From Ensifer sp. IC4062 (GTDB lineage: Bacteria > Pseudomonadota > Alphaproteobacteria > Rhizobiales > Rhizobiaceae), in contig NZ_JADYVD010000001.1 of the NCBI RefSeq assembly GCF_020193575.1, forward strand, positions 124,001-188,000: 64,000 bases of DNA, given 5' to 3'. Both the position numbers and the translations under genes were made by a program. Shown piece after piece: positions 1 to 8,730 of this stretch. Position 1 is the first letter of the stretch. Every line of letters begins with the position of its first letter. The notes beneath the pieces were generated by a model. That model saw nothing but the letters and a program-made list of their open reading frames with translations. It searched no databases and was not told where the DNA came from.

Positions 1-63
1 GAGGCCGGCCGTGCGCAAAACCGCCGCGTCGAAATCTCGATTGCCCCAATCAAACAGGGCTGA
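1..63 (+). CDS. OmpA-family protein, C-terminal end only (partial)
   Basis: Frame 1 is open from the first base and ends at TGA 61-63. The 20 residues read contain GRAQNRRVEISIAP, the usual end of the peptidoglycan-binding OmpA C-terminal domain, where the Arg of NRRVEI lies in the domain core. The protein is therefore probably an outer-membrane lipoprotein or porin of the OmpA/YiaD type that anchors the outer membrane to peptidoglycan. The rest of the gene lies outside the window. A strong bidirectional hairpin follows 21 bases after the stop. Confidence 0.75.
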   Translation, partial: EAGRAQNRRVEISIAPIKQG

Positions 64-83
64 TCCGCAAAATCACCGATCCG

Positions 84-107
84 AAAAGGGGCCGCGCGGC
101 CCCTTTT
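84..107. terminator. Rho-independent terminator, bidirectional
   Basis: A perfect 24-bp palindrome, AAAAGGGGCCGC/GCGGCCCCTTTT, stands between the end of the OmpA-family gene (+) and the convergent MFS gene (-). A and T runs on both sides allow it to terminate either transcript. Confidence 0.85.
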
Positions 108-279
108 CCTTGATCGCCAACAACGCATCAAAATCGATATCGAAGCAGGCGCCCAATCGGCGGCAGCATCGGCATCGCCTCGAGCACCTGAAGCGCGATC
201 TGCGCAAGGGGGCGTCATACGCGCCGCCTCGGCAACGCTCCAGTTGCTGCGGTCCTCGGCGAGCACCAGGCCGGTATCT

Positions 280-1728
280 CTAATGCATTTCTTGGTTCTG
301 CGTATGTCGATTTGAGCTTCCGCCAACCGTCCTCCGGGCGGAGGCGATGCCCAGGGCCGGTGCGAGTGAGAAGAGCCCAAAGAGCCAGATCGCGGCTGAG
401 GTGGCGCCCTCCGTCGTGCCCTCGCCAATCCCTGCCAGGTTGGCTGTCATGCCGGCAAGTGCGGCGCCGAGCGATGCGGCGAAGAGCTGGATCGTCGTGA
501 TCGACGCTGCCGCCTTTTCCTCTTCGCCAGCGGGCGCCGCGGCATAGACCGCCGTGACGATGTGCGGCCAGGCGAGCCCGATGCCGAAGCCGACTGCAGC
601 GATCCCGAGGCACAGTGGCACCGCGATCGCGGCAAAGCCAGCCGCGGTGATCGGCATGAAAGCGGCGATCGCCAGGAGACCGGCAAGGCCGAAGAACGGG
701 CCGGCAGCAATGGTCTTGCGAGCGCGGCGGCCCTCCCAATGCGCGCTCGTCATCGACCCGGCTGTCCAGCCGAGCGCCATCAACGCGGCAATGTAGCCGG
801 CAACGAGGGGAGACCGCCCGTGCAGTTCCTGCAGCAGATAGGGAACGTAAATCTCCGGCTGCATGCCGATCATCGCCAATGCAATGGTCGCATAGAGCGC
901 CGCGAGCGGCGAGCGAGGATTGAGGGTGCCCTGCGGCAACAGCCGCGCTGCCGCGCTGCGTTCGCTGGCAACGAGCATCGCGAAGAGAATGAGCGCGGCA
1001 CTGACGCCGGCGATCTGTTCGGCGGTCGCCGTGAGGGTGCCGCTCACCGAAAGCACCAGGACAATACCGATGAGCAGCGTGAGTTGCGTCAGTGGCAGCG
1101 GACCGCGCGCGCCTGAGGTCGTCCGCGGCAGAGTCGAGAGAGCGAGGGTGGCGAGCACCGCCGTCAGGGGCAGCAGCGACCAGAAGGCAGCCCGCCACGC
1201 GCCATATTCGGCAAACACGCCGCCAACGGCCGGGCCGACGAGCGTCGCCGTGCCCCAGGTGGCGGATATGAGTCCGATCGCGCGGGCCCAGAGTGCGGCC
1301 GGGAAGACCATGCAGATGACGCCATAGGCGAGCGCGTAGAGAAGTCCGCCGCCGAAGCCCTGGATTGCGCGGCCGGTAAGCAGCAACGGCATGCCCGGGG
1401 CGAGGGCGCACGCGAACGAGCCAAGTCCGAAGACCAGTGCACCGACGGCATAGGCGCCCCCGGCGTCGGCCCGAGCGAGCAGCCGCGCCGAGAGTGCCGC
1501 ACCGAGAATGGATGCGGCAACGAAAAGCGTCGTGCTCCAGGCATAATAGTCGAGCCCGCCGATGTCCCGCACGACCGAGGGCATGACGGTCGTGACGATA
1601 TAGATATTGAGTGCGTGCAGCGCGACGCCGCCGCTCAGAACAAGCGAATGGATGGCGTTTCCGCCGGAGAAAAGGGTGAGCCAGCCGGCATCGGATGCGG
1701 TCGCGGCCTTCTTGGTCTTGTCGAGCAT
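280..1728 (-). CDS. MFS transporter, DHA2/EmrB-like
   Basis: A 482-residue, very hydrophobic inner-membrane protein. The segment LNIYIVTTVMPSVVRDIGG resembles the first helix of drug:H+ antiporters, and GRAIQGFGGG matches MFS motif C-like glycine-rich sequence of the DHA2 group. The likely role is proton-driven export of a toxic or redox-active small molecule; the substrate cannot be read from sequence. It lies 29 bases downstream of the ECF41 sigma factor gene in the same direction, so it is probably the third gene of that operon and part of its stress response. The ATG at 1728 is the first in frame. Confidence 0.85.
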   Translation of the reverse strand: MLDKTKKAATASDAGWLTLFSGGNAIHSLVLSGGVALHALNIYIVTTVMPSVVRDIGGLDYYAWSTTLFVAASILGAALSARLLARADAGGAYAVGALVFGLGSFACALAPGMPLLLTGRAIQGFGGGLLYALAYGVICMVFPAALWARAIGLISATWGTATLVGPAVGGVFAEYGAWRAAFWSLLPLTAVLATLALSTLPRTTSGARGPLPLTQLTLLIGIVLVLSVSGTLTATAEQIAGVSAALILFAMLVASERSAAARLLPQGTLNPRSPLAALYATIALAMIGMQPEIYVPYLLQELHGRSPLVAGYIAALMALGWTAGSMTSAHWEGRRARKTIAAGPFFGLAGLLAIAAFMPITAAGFAAIAVPLCLGIAAVGFGIGLAWPHIVTAVYAAAPAGEEEKAAASITTIQLFAASLGAALAGMTANLAGIGEGTTEGATSAAIWLFGLFSLAPALGIASARRTVGGSSNRHTQNQEMH

Positions 1729-1757
1729 ATGTCGAGCCTCGTTGATGGGTCACCGTC

Positions 1758-2648
1758 TCAATGGACGGTTGCGTCGTCAAGATGAGCGAGCTTGTCCGGA
1801 TTGCGGACGATGAAGATATCGGCGACCCGGCCGTCGTGGTCGTAGCCGAAGGAAACCGTCGCGGCGACATCGTCGCCATCGCCCCTAAGTACGATGCCTC
1901 GTCCGCCATTGAGCTCAGCAGTTTCCCACCGGTAGTGCGACCAGTATTCGGTGAGTCGATCGGCGATGAAGGCCACGACGGTCTCCTTGCCGGAAAGAAT
2001 GCCGAGCACGGTCGCGGCCTTGCCGCCACCGTCGGCAGTGAGCTTCACGTCGGCCGACAGCAGCGCCGAAAGGCCGGCGATGTTGCCGCCGTGAATGGCG
2101 TCATGGAAGGCGGCGAGGAGTTCGTCCTGCCGTTCGCGCGGTGTCGCATGTCGGGTCTGGACCACACCGATATTGGATTTCGCGCGTGAGACCAGCTTGC
2201 GGGTGGTCGCCTCCTGCATGTCGAGCGTTTCGGCAATCTCGTCATACGGTTGGCCGAAAATCTCATGCAACAGATAGGCAGCCCGCTCCTTGGGCGTCAG
2301 CCGTTCGAGCATCAGCAGGAATGCGGTCGTGAGCGAGGAAGTGAGCGCAAGCTTCTCCTCCACGTTGTCGTCGCTTGCGGTATGGATCGGTTCCGGCAGC
2401 CACGCGCCGACATAGTTGACACGCTTGCGATGCGCGGATTTCAGCAGATCGAGGCAACGGCGGGTGCAGGCGGTGGTGAGCCAGGCGGCCGGACTTTCGA
2501 TCGCGGAAAGATCGGCCGCCTGCCATTTCAGGAACGTATCCTGCACCGCATCCTCGGCATCGGCGCGCGAACCCAGAATGCGGTAGGCGAGGCCGAGGAG
2601 GCGGGGTCGCGCCTCCTCGAACGTGTCGCTCTTGTCGTTGCGGACCAT
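1758..2648 (-). CDS. ECF41-type RNA polymerase sigma factor with SnoaL-like C-terminal domain
   Basis: A 296-residue protein. Residues about 1-160 hold sigma regions 2 and 4 (AEDAVQDTF near 31; the region 4 helix-turn-helix near 134-158). The remainder is a SnoaL/NTF2-like domain. The three signature motifs of ECF group 41 are all visible: WLPEP (83-87), DGGGK (206-210, usually DGGGR) and NPDKL (283-287). In ECF41 factors the fused C-terminal domain replaces a separate anti-sigma factor and tunes activity. The start codon lies one base past the stop of the upstream CMD-family gene, so translation is probably coupled. The SigJ subgroup is a close alternative name for the same architecture. Confidence 0.93.
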   Translation of the reverse strand: MVRNDKSDTFEEARPRLLGLAYRILGSRADAEDAVQDTFLKWQAADLSAIESPAAWLTTACTRRCLDLLKSAHRKRVNYVGAWLPEPIHTASDDNVEEKLALTSSLTTAFLLMLERLTPKERAAYLLHEIFGQPYDEIAETLDMQEATTRKLVSRAKSNIGVVQTRHATPRERQDELLAAFHDAIHGGNIAGLSALLSADVKLTADGGGKAATVLGILSGKETVVAFIADRLTEYWSHYRWETAELNGGRGIVLRGDGDDVAATVSFGYDHDGRVADIFIVRNPDKLAHLDDATVH

Positions 2649-2649
2649 G

Positions 2650-3081
2650 TCAGTGCCTCGAAATCTGGATGCGGTTCCAAAGGTTGATCATCGCCACGGT
2701 CGACGTGATGACGCCGATCTCATTGTCGCTGAAGTGCTCGCGAAGCCGAGCACGCAAGCTTGCGAAATCCGTCCGGGGCTCAAGCTCCGTCAAGGCCTCG
2801 GTCCACGCGAGTGCGGCCTTTTCGCGCTCGGAGAAATCGCCGATCTGATCCCAGACGATAATGCGGTCGAGCCGTTCGCTCGTCTCGCCGTCGGCACGGG
2901 CTTCCTTCGTATGCATCTTCACGCAGAAGCCGCACCGGTTGATCTGCGAGGCGCGAAGCTGGACGAGGTGGTGGATTGTCCGGTCGAGGCCGTGGCTGTC
3001 CATTTTCGCGTGCACTTCGGCAAGTGCGTCGAGCACATCCGGGATTTCCTGTTCGTAACGCACGGCTTTCATATCGGTCAT
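2650..3081 (-). CDS. Carboxymuconolactone decarboxylase / AhpD-like protein
   Basis: A 143-residue all-helical protein of the CMD/AhpD superfamily with the redox motif C50-GF-C53-VKM-H57. Members of this type act as peroxidase partners or as decarboxylases; the CxxC-xxx-H motif favours a thiol redox role. It is the first gene of a leftward operon with the ECF41 sigma factor and the MFS exporter. CMD proteins are one of the standard gene partners of ECF41 sigmas. GGAGA sits 6 bases before the ATG. An ECF41-type promoter lies 42-68 bases upstream of the start codon. Confidence 0.9.
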   Translation of the reverse strand: MTDMKAVRYEQEIPDVLDALAEVHAKMDSHGLDRTIHHLVQLRASQINRCGFCVKMHTKEARADGETSERLDRIIVWDQIGDFSEREKAALAWTEALTELEPRTDFASLRARLREHFSDNEIGVITSTVAMINLWNRIQISRH

Positions 3082-3122
3082 GGTCTGTCTCCATTGGGGT
3101 CAATTGAAGCTTTCGACCAGTT

Positions 3123-3149
3123 GACGATTGATCGTCGGCACCTGTGACG
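3123..3149 (-). promoter_or_regulatory. Candidate ECF41 promoter
   Basis: Read on the minus strand: CGTCACA, 16 bases, then CGTC. The published ECF41 target consensus is TGTCACA-N16-CGTC, so the -35 matches at 6 of 7 positions and the spacer and -10 match exactly. It stands directly upstream of the CMD-like gene, the usual position for autoregulated ECF41 operons. Confidence 0.75.
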
Positions 3150-3187
3150 TGCAGCGCGAATTTTTCGGGAGATCGGCCCTTACAGAG

Positions 3188-4243
3188 TCACCGTGATCTC
3201 GGCGGATAGGCGTGCTCGTTTCCGCGGAAATCGGTGATGGTGTAGCAGCCGCCCCCTTCCGCAGCGATTGTGCTTGCGTTGATGACGGCCTTGCCATGGC
3301 CGCCGGGGATGTCCAGGATGTAGGTCGGCTGGCAGAGGCCGGAAACGCGGCCGCGAAGTGCAGCGACGAGTTTCTGCCCCTCTTCGATCGACAGCCGGAA
3401 ATGGCCGGTGCCAGGGGCGAGATCGGGGTGATGCAGGTAATAGGGCTTGATTCGCGTCTCGACGAATGCGCGCATCAGGTCCGCGAGCACGTTCGGATCG
3501 TCGTTGACGCCCTTGAGCAGCACCGACTGGCTGACCATGACGATGCCCGCGTCGATCAGGCGGGCCGAAGCGGCGCGCGCCTCCGGCGTCAGCTCGCGCG
3601 GGTGGTTGGCGTGGAGTGCCACATAGGTGGCCTTGCCGCTCGCCTTCAACGCCGCGACGAGGTCGGCGTCGACGCGCTCCGGTTCGACGACGGGCACGCG
3701 TGTGTGGAAGCGGACGATCTTGAGGTGGTCGATCGCGCCGAGCCGCCCCATGACTTCGCCGAGCCGACGGGGCGAAAGCACCAGCGGATCGCCGCCGGTG
3801 AGGATTACCTCCCAGATTTCGGAATGGTCCTCAATGTAAGCGATCGCGGCGTCGAGTTCGGCCGGCGTCAAAGTGCCGAGCCCCTGCGGCCCGACCATTT
3901 CGCGACGGAAACAGAAACGACAATAGACCGGACACACATGCACCGCCTTGAGCAGTACGCGGTCGGGATAGCGGTGGACGATCCCGGTGACCGGGCTGTG
4001 CGAACCGTCGCCGATCGGATCGGCGCGCTCTTCCGGCGTGAGCGTCAGCTCGGCTGCGTCCGGCACAAACTGCCGGGCGATGGGGTCGTCCTTGGCCTGA
4101 GTGTCGATGAGATCCGCGATTGCCGGGCTGACCGACACGGCATAGCGCGACGCCACGCGCGAGATCGCTTCTTCGTCCGCCGGCTCTATGAGGCCAGCGT
4201 CGACGAGCTCGCGCGCCGTTCTGATGGAGCGCTGCGCAGTCAT
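3188..4243 (-). CDS. epmB: EF-P beta-lysylation protein EpmB (lysine 2,3-aminomutase)
   Basis: A 351-residue radical-SAM enzyme of the KamA family. The cluster-binding motif is C104-PVY-C108-RF-C111. EpmB converts (S)-alpha-lysine to (R)-beta-lysine, which EpmA attaches to EF-P. The ATG at 4243 overlaps the stop of epmA in an ATGA arrangement, so I prefer it to the upstream in-frame start at 4270. Its length is nearer the short EpmB form than the clostridial lysine aminomutases, which carry extra C-terminal segments. Neighbouring epmA and efp confirm the role. Confidence 0.93.
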   Translation of the reverse strand: MTAQRSIRTARELVDAGLIEPADEEAISRVASRYAVSVSPAIADLIDTQAKDDPIARQFVPDAAELTLTPEERADPIGDGSHSPVTGIVHRYPDRVLLKAVHVCPVYCRFCFRREMVGPQGLGTLTPAELDAAIAYIEDHSEIWEVILTGGDPLVLSPRRLGEVMGRLGAIDHLKIVRFHTRVPVVEPERVDADLVAALKASGKATYVALHANHPRELTPEARAASARLIDAGIVMVSQSVLLKGVNDDPNVLADLMRAFVETRIKPYYLHHPDLAPGTGHFRLSIEEGQKLVAALRGRVSGLCQPTYILDIPGGHGKAVINASTIAAEGGGCYTITDFRGNEHAYPPRSR

Positions 4244-5292
4244 GCGCTTGCCTCCGCCACCGGCGCCCAAAGGACCTGATCAATGCGCGAAGCCCCCGTC
4301 GCCAGCATCGCCAGGCGATCGAAGCCGAGCGCGATGCCGCTCGCCTCGGGCATGATGGCGAGAGCCGACAGGAAGTCTTCGTCGAGCGGATAGGTTTCGC
4401 CATAAACGCGCGCCTTCTCCGCCATCTCCAGCTCGAAGCGGCGGCGCTGTTCGGCAGCATCCGTCAGTTCGCCGAAAGCATTGGCAAGCTCGACGCCGCA
4501 GGCATAGAGCTCAAACCGCTCAGCGACGCGGCGATCTCGCGCCGTCGGCCTGGCGAGCGCCGCCTCCGCTGTCGGATACTCGTCGAGGATCGTGGGCCGG
4601 CCGAAGCCGAGATTGGGCTCGACCTTTTCCACGAGCACGCGGCTGAAGAGGTCAGCCCAGGTGTCGTCGTCGGCGACGCGGAGGCCAGAAACCCGCATCG
4701 CCGCGGCCAGCCGGTCGCGATCCGTCCCGCCGTCCTCGGCGATCGAGGCGAGCAGATCGACGCCCGCGAAGCGCTCGAAGGCTTCGGCCAGCGACAGCCG
4801 CTCCGGTTCGAGAAACGGGTCGGTGGTCCTGCCTTGGTAGGAGAGGGAGCGCATGCCTGTCGTCTCGGCGGCGAGGGCGAGAATCTCGGCACAGTCGCGC
4901 ATCAGCGTCGCATAGCTTTCGCCGGCGCGATACCATTCGAGCATGGTGAATTCGGGATGGTGCAGCGGCCCGCGTTCGCGATTGCGGTAGACATGGGCAA
5001 AACAGGCGATGCGCTTTTCGCCCGCGGCCAGCAGTTTCTTGCAGGCGAATTCCGGCGAGGTGTGGAGATAAAGCGGCTGGGCAGCACCGTCGTGGCCGAG
5101 TGCCTGCGTTGCAAAGGCATGCAGATGCGCCTCATTGCCCGGCGACACCTGCAGGCTCGCGGTATCGACTTCGACGAATTCCCGCTCGTCGAAAAACCGC
5201 CGCAACGCCGATTGGATCCGGTTGCGCCCGATCAGAAAGGGGCGCCGGTCAGCATGGACATCCGGTGTCCACCAGGGAGAAGCATGCGGCAT
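4240..5292 (-). CDS. epmA: EF-P lysine ligase EpmA (PoxA/GenX)
   Basis: A 350-residue class II lysyl-tRNA-synthetase-like protein without the N-terminal anticodon-binding domain. The class II motifs are readable: RNRERGPLHHPEFTMLEWY (motif 2 region) and GIALGFDRLAML (motif 3). It ligates beta-lysine to the conserved lysine of EF-P. The start MPHASPWW at 5292 fits the family better than the upstream ATG at 5325. It overlaps epmB by 4 bp, and the pair diverges from efp across 176 bp. Confidence 0.93.
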   Translation of the reverse strand: MPHASPWWTPDVHADRRPFLIGRNRIQSALRRFFDEREFVEVDTASLQVSPGNEAHLHAFATQALGHDGAAQPLYLHTSPEFACKKLLAAGEKRIACFAHVYRNRERGPLHHPEFTMLEWYRAGESYATLMRDCAEILALAAETTGMRSLSYQGRTTDPFLEPERLSLAEAFERFAGVDLLASIAEDGGTDRDRLAAAMRVSGLRVADDDTWADLFSRVLVEKVEPNLGFGRPTILDEYPTAEAALARPTARDRRVAERFELYACGVELANAFGELTDAAEQRRRFELEMAEKARVYGETYPLDEDFLSALAIMPEASGIALGFDRLAMLATGASRIDQVLWAPVAEASA

Positions 5293-5309
5293 GATCGGTC
5301 GGTCCAAAC

Positions 5310-5339
5310 TTTCTTCGCGTGCCAAGTTTCTTCGCGTGC
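5310..5339. repeat. Tandem 13-bp direct repeat in the epmA-efp intergenic region
   Basis: TTTCTTCGCGTGC occurs at 5310-5322 and again at 5327-5339, 17 bp apart start to start, just upstream of epmA and on the promoter side of efp. The spacing is near two helical turns, so it may be a pair of protein half-sites. No regulator is identified. Confidence 0.6.
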
Positions 5340-5468
5340 ACGCCGGCGCAGGCTGGCTATTTGCGCGAAATTAGGTTAGTTGCGGCGCGAAATCTAAGTT
5401 TTCGCGTCCTTCAGGGCCGAGTTTCCCGGCTCGCCGTGTCGCGCATACCTCTGTTACAAGGAAGACTA

Positions 5469-6038
5469 ATGGTCAAGGTCATCGCTTCTTCTGTCCGCAA
5501 GGGCAACGTTCTCGACGTCGACGGCAAGCTCTATGTCGTGCTTACCGCACAGAACTTCCACCCGGGCAAGGGCACGCCGGTCACGCAGGTCGACATGCGC
5601 CGCATTTCCGATGGCGTGAAAGTTTCCGAGCGCTACCGCACGACCGAGCAGGTCGAGCGCGCGTTCGTCGAAGACCGCGAACACACGTTCCTCTATGAAG
5701 ACGGCGAAGGGTTCCACTTCATGAACCCGGAAAGCTACGACCAGTTGGTCATGTCGGCCGAAGACATCGGCGACCAGAAGGCCTACCTTCAGGAAGGCAT
5801 GGCGGTCATGCTGTCGATCCACGAAGGCGTTGCGATTGCCATCGACCTGCCGCGCCACGTCATCCTCGAGATCACCGAGACCGAACCGGTGGTAAAGGGC
5901 CAGACCGCGTCGTCCTCCTACAAGCCGGCGCTTCTTTCGAACGGCGTTCGCACCTCCGTGCCGCCGCACATCCAGGCCGGCACCCGCGTCGTCATCGCGA
6001 CCGAAGACGGTTCCTACGTCGAGCGCGCCAAGGACTGA
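5469..6038 (+). CDS. efp: Translation elongation factor P
   Basis: A 189-residue protein of the usual three-domain EF-P length. It relieves ribosome stalling at polyproline stretches. The modification loop reads HPGKGTP, with Lys34 as the acceptor for beta-lysine. The start MVKVIASS at 5469 is preceded by AAGGA at a good distance. The enzymes that modify Lys34 (epmA, epmB) are divergent neighbours. Confidence 0.97.
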   Translation: MVKVIASSVRKGNVLDVDGKLYVVLTAQNFHPGKGTPVTQVDMRRISDGVKVSERYRTTEQVERAFVEDREHTFLYEDGEGFHFMNPESYDQLVMSAEDIGDQKAYLQEGMAVMLSIHEGVAIAIDLPRHVILEITETEPVVKGQTASSSYKPALLSNGVRTSVPPHIQAGTRVVIATEDGSYVERAKD

Positions 6039-6252
6039 TTGAGAAATCCCCACGGGAAATCAAACGGGGACGGTGGTCGCTGACTGCCGTCCCCGTTTTC
6101 GTTTCACATTCGGGTGCCTACACCTGCAAATAGGGGGCGCATTTTGTGAAGCCGGTGCTAGGATGCCGCCTTCCGAAGCGGGGCGCGACGCAAGGTGGCC
6201 TCCCAACTGCGTCCTTTCTCATTCTCGGCGATCCTGTCACGCGAGGTTTTGC

Positions 6253-7494
6253 ATGTTCCCACTGTCGCATATGATGAAGTCCTTCATTCGCAAGGGTCGC
6301 CTGACGGTGATCGATGCGGATGGCAAACGCCACGTCTTCTCCGGAGAGCCCGGGCCACACGTGACAATGCGTCTGACGGACAAGCGGCTTTATCGCAGCC
6401 TCGTCTTCAACGCCGAACTTGCCGCGGGCGAAGCCTATATGGATGGCACGATGCGCTTCGAGGAGGGCTCGACGCTTCGGGATTTCCTCACGCTGTTCTC
6501 GATCAACCGGCTCTCGCTCGGTTCCTATCCGGTCCAGAAGGTGCTGCGCGCGATCAAGATGCGCTTCCGCAAGCGCCAGCAGGCAAACCCTAAGGGCAAG
6601 GCCCAGCAGAACGTCGCGCACCACTATGATCTCGGCAATGATTTCTACAAGCTCTTCCTCGACGAGAACATGCTCTATTCCTGCGCCTATTTCCGCGCGC
6701 CCGACGAGACGCTTGAGGCGGCGCAACGAAACAAGCTCCGGCTGCTCGCCGCGAAACTCTGCCTGAAGCCGGGGATGAAGGTGCTCGATATCGGCTGCGG
6801 CTGGGGCGATCTGGCGCTCTACCTAGCGGCGCTCGAGAATGTCGAGGTCCTGGGGGTGACGCTTTCGAAGGAGCAGCAGGCACTCGCTTCAGAGCGGGCG
6901 CGCAAGGCGGGCATGGCCGATCGCGTGCGTTTCGAGTTGAAGGATTACCGCGACGTCCAGGGCCCGTTCGATCGCATCGTCTCGGTCGGCATGTTCGAGC
7001 ATGTCGGCGTGCACCACTACGACGAGTTCTTCAAGAAGCTGAATGCGTTGATGCCGGACAACGGGCTCGCGGTGCTGCACTCGATCGGGCACATGAGCCC
7101 GCCCGGCATGGCAAGTCCGTGGCTGCGCAAATACATCTTCCCCGGTGCCTATTCGCCGGCGCTTTCGGAAGTCTTCTCGGTTGTCGAGCAGAACAGCCTG
7201 TGGGTGACCGATCTGGAATTCCTGCGGGTGCACTATGCGACGACGCTCGCGCACTGGGGCAAGCGCTTCGAGGAAAACCGCGACAAGGTGATCGCGATGT
7301 ATGACGAGCGCTTCGCCAGGATGTGGGAGTTCTACTTGATCAGCGCGGAGATGATGTTCCGCACTGGCAGCCAGCTCGTCTTCCATATGCAGCTTTCGCG
7401 CTCGCGCGACGCCGCCCCGATCGTGCGCGACTACATCACTGATCAGCAGCGCGCCTATATCGACCAGGAAAAGGCGCTCAGTCTCTCGATCTGA
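6253..7494 (+). CDS. cfa: Cyclopropane-fatty-acyl-phospholipid synthase
   Basis: A 413-residue protein. It transfers a methylene from S-adenosylmethionine to the cis double bond of membrane phospholipid acyl chains. Motif I of the methyltransferase fold is VLDIGCGWGDLALYLA (from about residue 177). Before it lies QQNVAHHYDLGNDFYKLFLD (119-138), a hallmark of the CFA family, followed by the catalytic Cys region MLYSCAYF. The start MFPLSHMM at 6253 has a GAGG-like site upstream; the ORF could be read further upstream, but family alignment begins here. Rhizobia often have two cfa genes; which copy this is cannot be told. Confidence 0.93.
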   Translation: MFPLSHMMKSFIRKGRLTVIDADGKRHVFSGEPGPHVTMRLTDKRLYRSLVFNAELAAGEAYMDGTMRFEEGSTLRDFLTLFSINRLSLGSYPVQKVLRAIKMRFRKRQQANPKGKAQQNVAHHYDLGNDFYKLFLDENMLYSCAYFRAPDETLEAAQRNKLRLLAAKLCLKPGMKVLDIGCGWGDLALYLAALENVEVLGVTLSKEQQALASERARKAGMADRVRFELKDYRDVQGPFDRIVSVGMFEHVGVHHYDEFFKKLNALMPDNGLAVLHSIGHMSPPGMASPWLRKYIFPGAYSPALSEVFSVVEQNSLWVTDLEFLRVHYATTLAHWGKRFEENRDKVIAMYDERFARMWEFYLISAEMMFRTGSQLVFHMQLSRSRDAAPIVRDYITDQQRAYIDQEKALSLSI

Positions 7495-7547
7495 GCCGGT
7501 GCATCCGGTCGGTCCGCGATCTCCGTTGCTTTCCTATCAAGTTTGCG

Positions 7548-7656
7548 CCTCACCCTAGCCCTCTCCCCGTCATGACGGGGAGAGGGGACCGACGTCGGCG
7601 CGGCTTACACCTTCTCCCCGCCGCTGGGAGAAGGTCCCGGCGCGGGATGAGCGGCG
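7548..7656. repeat. RIME-like palindromic mosaic repeat
   Basis: It consists of two hairpins. The first is a perfect 28-bp palindrome at 7559-7586 (arms CCCTCTCCCCGTCA and its complement). The second is at 7609-7635 (ACCTTCTCCC paired with GGGAGAAGGT). The sequence class and the flanking CCTCACCCT and GCGGGATGAG ends match the rhizobial intergenic mosaic elements. It sits downstream of cfa and upstream of the mbfA promoter. Confidence 0.8.
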
Positions 7657-7687
7657 TTGCGGTGCAGTAAGCTTCGCCGCTCCGTGC

Positions 7688-7716
7688 CTTGACGCTTCAC
7701 GTTCCGGGTCCTATTT
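7688..7716 (+). promoter_or_regulatory. mbfA promoter
   Basis: CTTGAC, 17 bases, CTATTT. This is 5-6 of 6 in each box against the rhizobial housekeeping pattern CTTGAC-N17-CTATAT. It stands 30 bases before the mbfA start and its -10 abuts the ICE box. Confidence 0.75.
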
Positions 7717-7732
7717 TTAGAATTATTCTAAA
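7716..7732. promoter_or_regulatory. ICE (iron control element), Irr-binding site
   Basis: TTTAGAATTATTCTAAA, a 17-bp near-perfect palindrome matching the Irr-bound ICE motif (TTTAGAA and TTCTAAA half-sites). It overlaps the end of the -10 box and the likely transcription start of mbfA, the placement expected for repression by Irr when iron is scarce. Confidence 0.88.
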
Positions 7733-7746
7733 GAAGGTTCTTGCCG

Positions 7747-8730
7747 ATGTTTTTCCGCCTCTTCTCCCGTTTCAAACGCCCGTTTCTTTCCCTAAGCGAG
7801 CAGGAAATCCTCGCGCTGGCGATCTCCTCGGAGGAGGACGACGGCCGCATCTATCTCGCCTATGCGGATGCGCTGCGCGAAAAATATCCGCATTCCGCCA
7901 GGGTTTTCGAGGAGATGGCGGAGGAGGAAAGCCATCATCGTCAAGCGCTGATCGATCTGCATGTCGCCCGTTTCGGCAACCGCATCCCATTGATACGGCG
8001 CGAGCATGTGCGCGATTTCCCGGAGCGCAAGCCCGATTGGCTGATCGCCGAGATGCCGATCGAAAAGGCGCGCGAGGAGGCGGAGGCAATGGAGGAGACA
8101 GCCCACCGTTTCTACGTTGAGGCTGCCGCGCGAACGCAGGATGCGGCGACGCGCAAGTTGCTCGGCGACCTTGCGATTGCCGAGAAATCCCATGAATCGC
8201 TTGCACGCCGGCTGGGCGAGAAACACACGCCCGAAGACGTGCGCGCTGAGGAAGAGCAGACGTCGCGCCGGCAGTTCATCCTCACTTACGTACAGCCGGG
8301 TCTTGCCGGCCTGATGGACGGTTCGGTCTCGACCCTGGCGCCGATCTTTGCTGCCGCCTTCGCAACCCAGGACACGTGGCAGACCTTTCTCGTCGGCCTG
8401 TCGGCCTCGGTCGGCGCCGGCATCTCGATGGGCTTCACCGAGGCAGCCCATGACGACGGCAAGCTTTCCGGGCGCGGCTCACCGATCAAGCGTGGGCTTG
8501 CCTCGGGCATCATGACGGCGCTCGGGGGGCTCGGCCACGCGCTGCCCTATCTGATCCCGCACTTCTGGACGGCGACGGTGACGGCGGCCGCCATCGTCTT
8601 TGTCGAGCTTTGGGCGATCGCCTTCATCCAGAACCGTTATATGGAGACGCCATTCCTCAGGGCAGCCTTTCAGGTCGTCCTCGGTGGCAGTCTGGTGCTC
8701 GCCGCCGGCGTCCTGATCGGGAATGCCTGA
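7747..8730 (+). CDS. mbfA: Membrane-bound ferritin / iron exporter MbfA
   Basis: A 327-residue protein. Residues about 15-165 form a ferritin-like (erythrin) di-iron domain with EExxH-type motifs (EEESHHR near 60; AEKSHE). The C-terminal third is a VIT1/CCC1-type membrane domain with about five helices (GLAGLMDGSVSTLAPIFAAAF; GLSASVGAGISMG). MbfA of Agrobacterium and Bradyrhizobium exports iron and protects against iron and peroxide stress. The ATG at 7747 has AAGAAGG 9 bases upstream; the TTG at 7741 is too close to it. An ICE box at 7716-7732 indicates Irr control. Confidence 0.93.
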   Translation: MFFRLFSRFKRPFLSLSEQEILALAISSEEDDGRIYLAYADALREKYPHSARVFEEMAEEESHHRQALIDLHVARFGNRIPLIRREHVRDFPERKPDWLIAEMPIEKAREEAEAMEETAHRFYVEAAARTQDAATRKLLGDLAIAEKSHESLARRLGEKHTPEDVRAEEEQTSRRQFILTYVQPGLAGLMDGSVSTLAPIFAAAFATQDTWQTFLVGLSASVGAGISMGFTEAAHDDGKLSGRGSPIKRGLASGIMTALGGLGHALPYLIPHFWTATVTAAAIVFVELWAIAFIQNRYMETPFLRAAFQVVLGGSLVLAAGVLIGNA

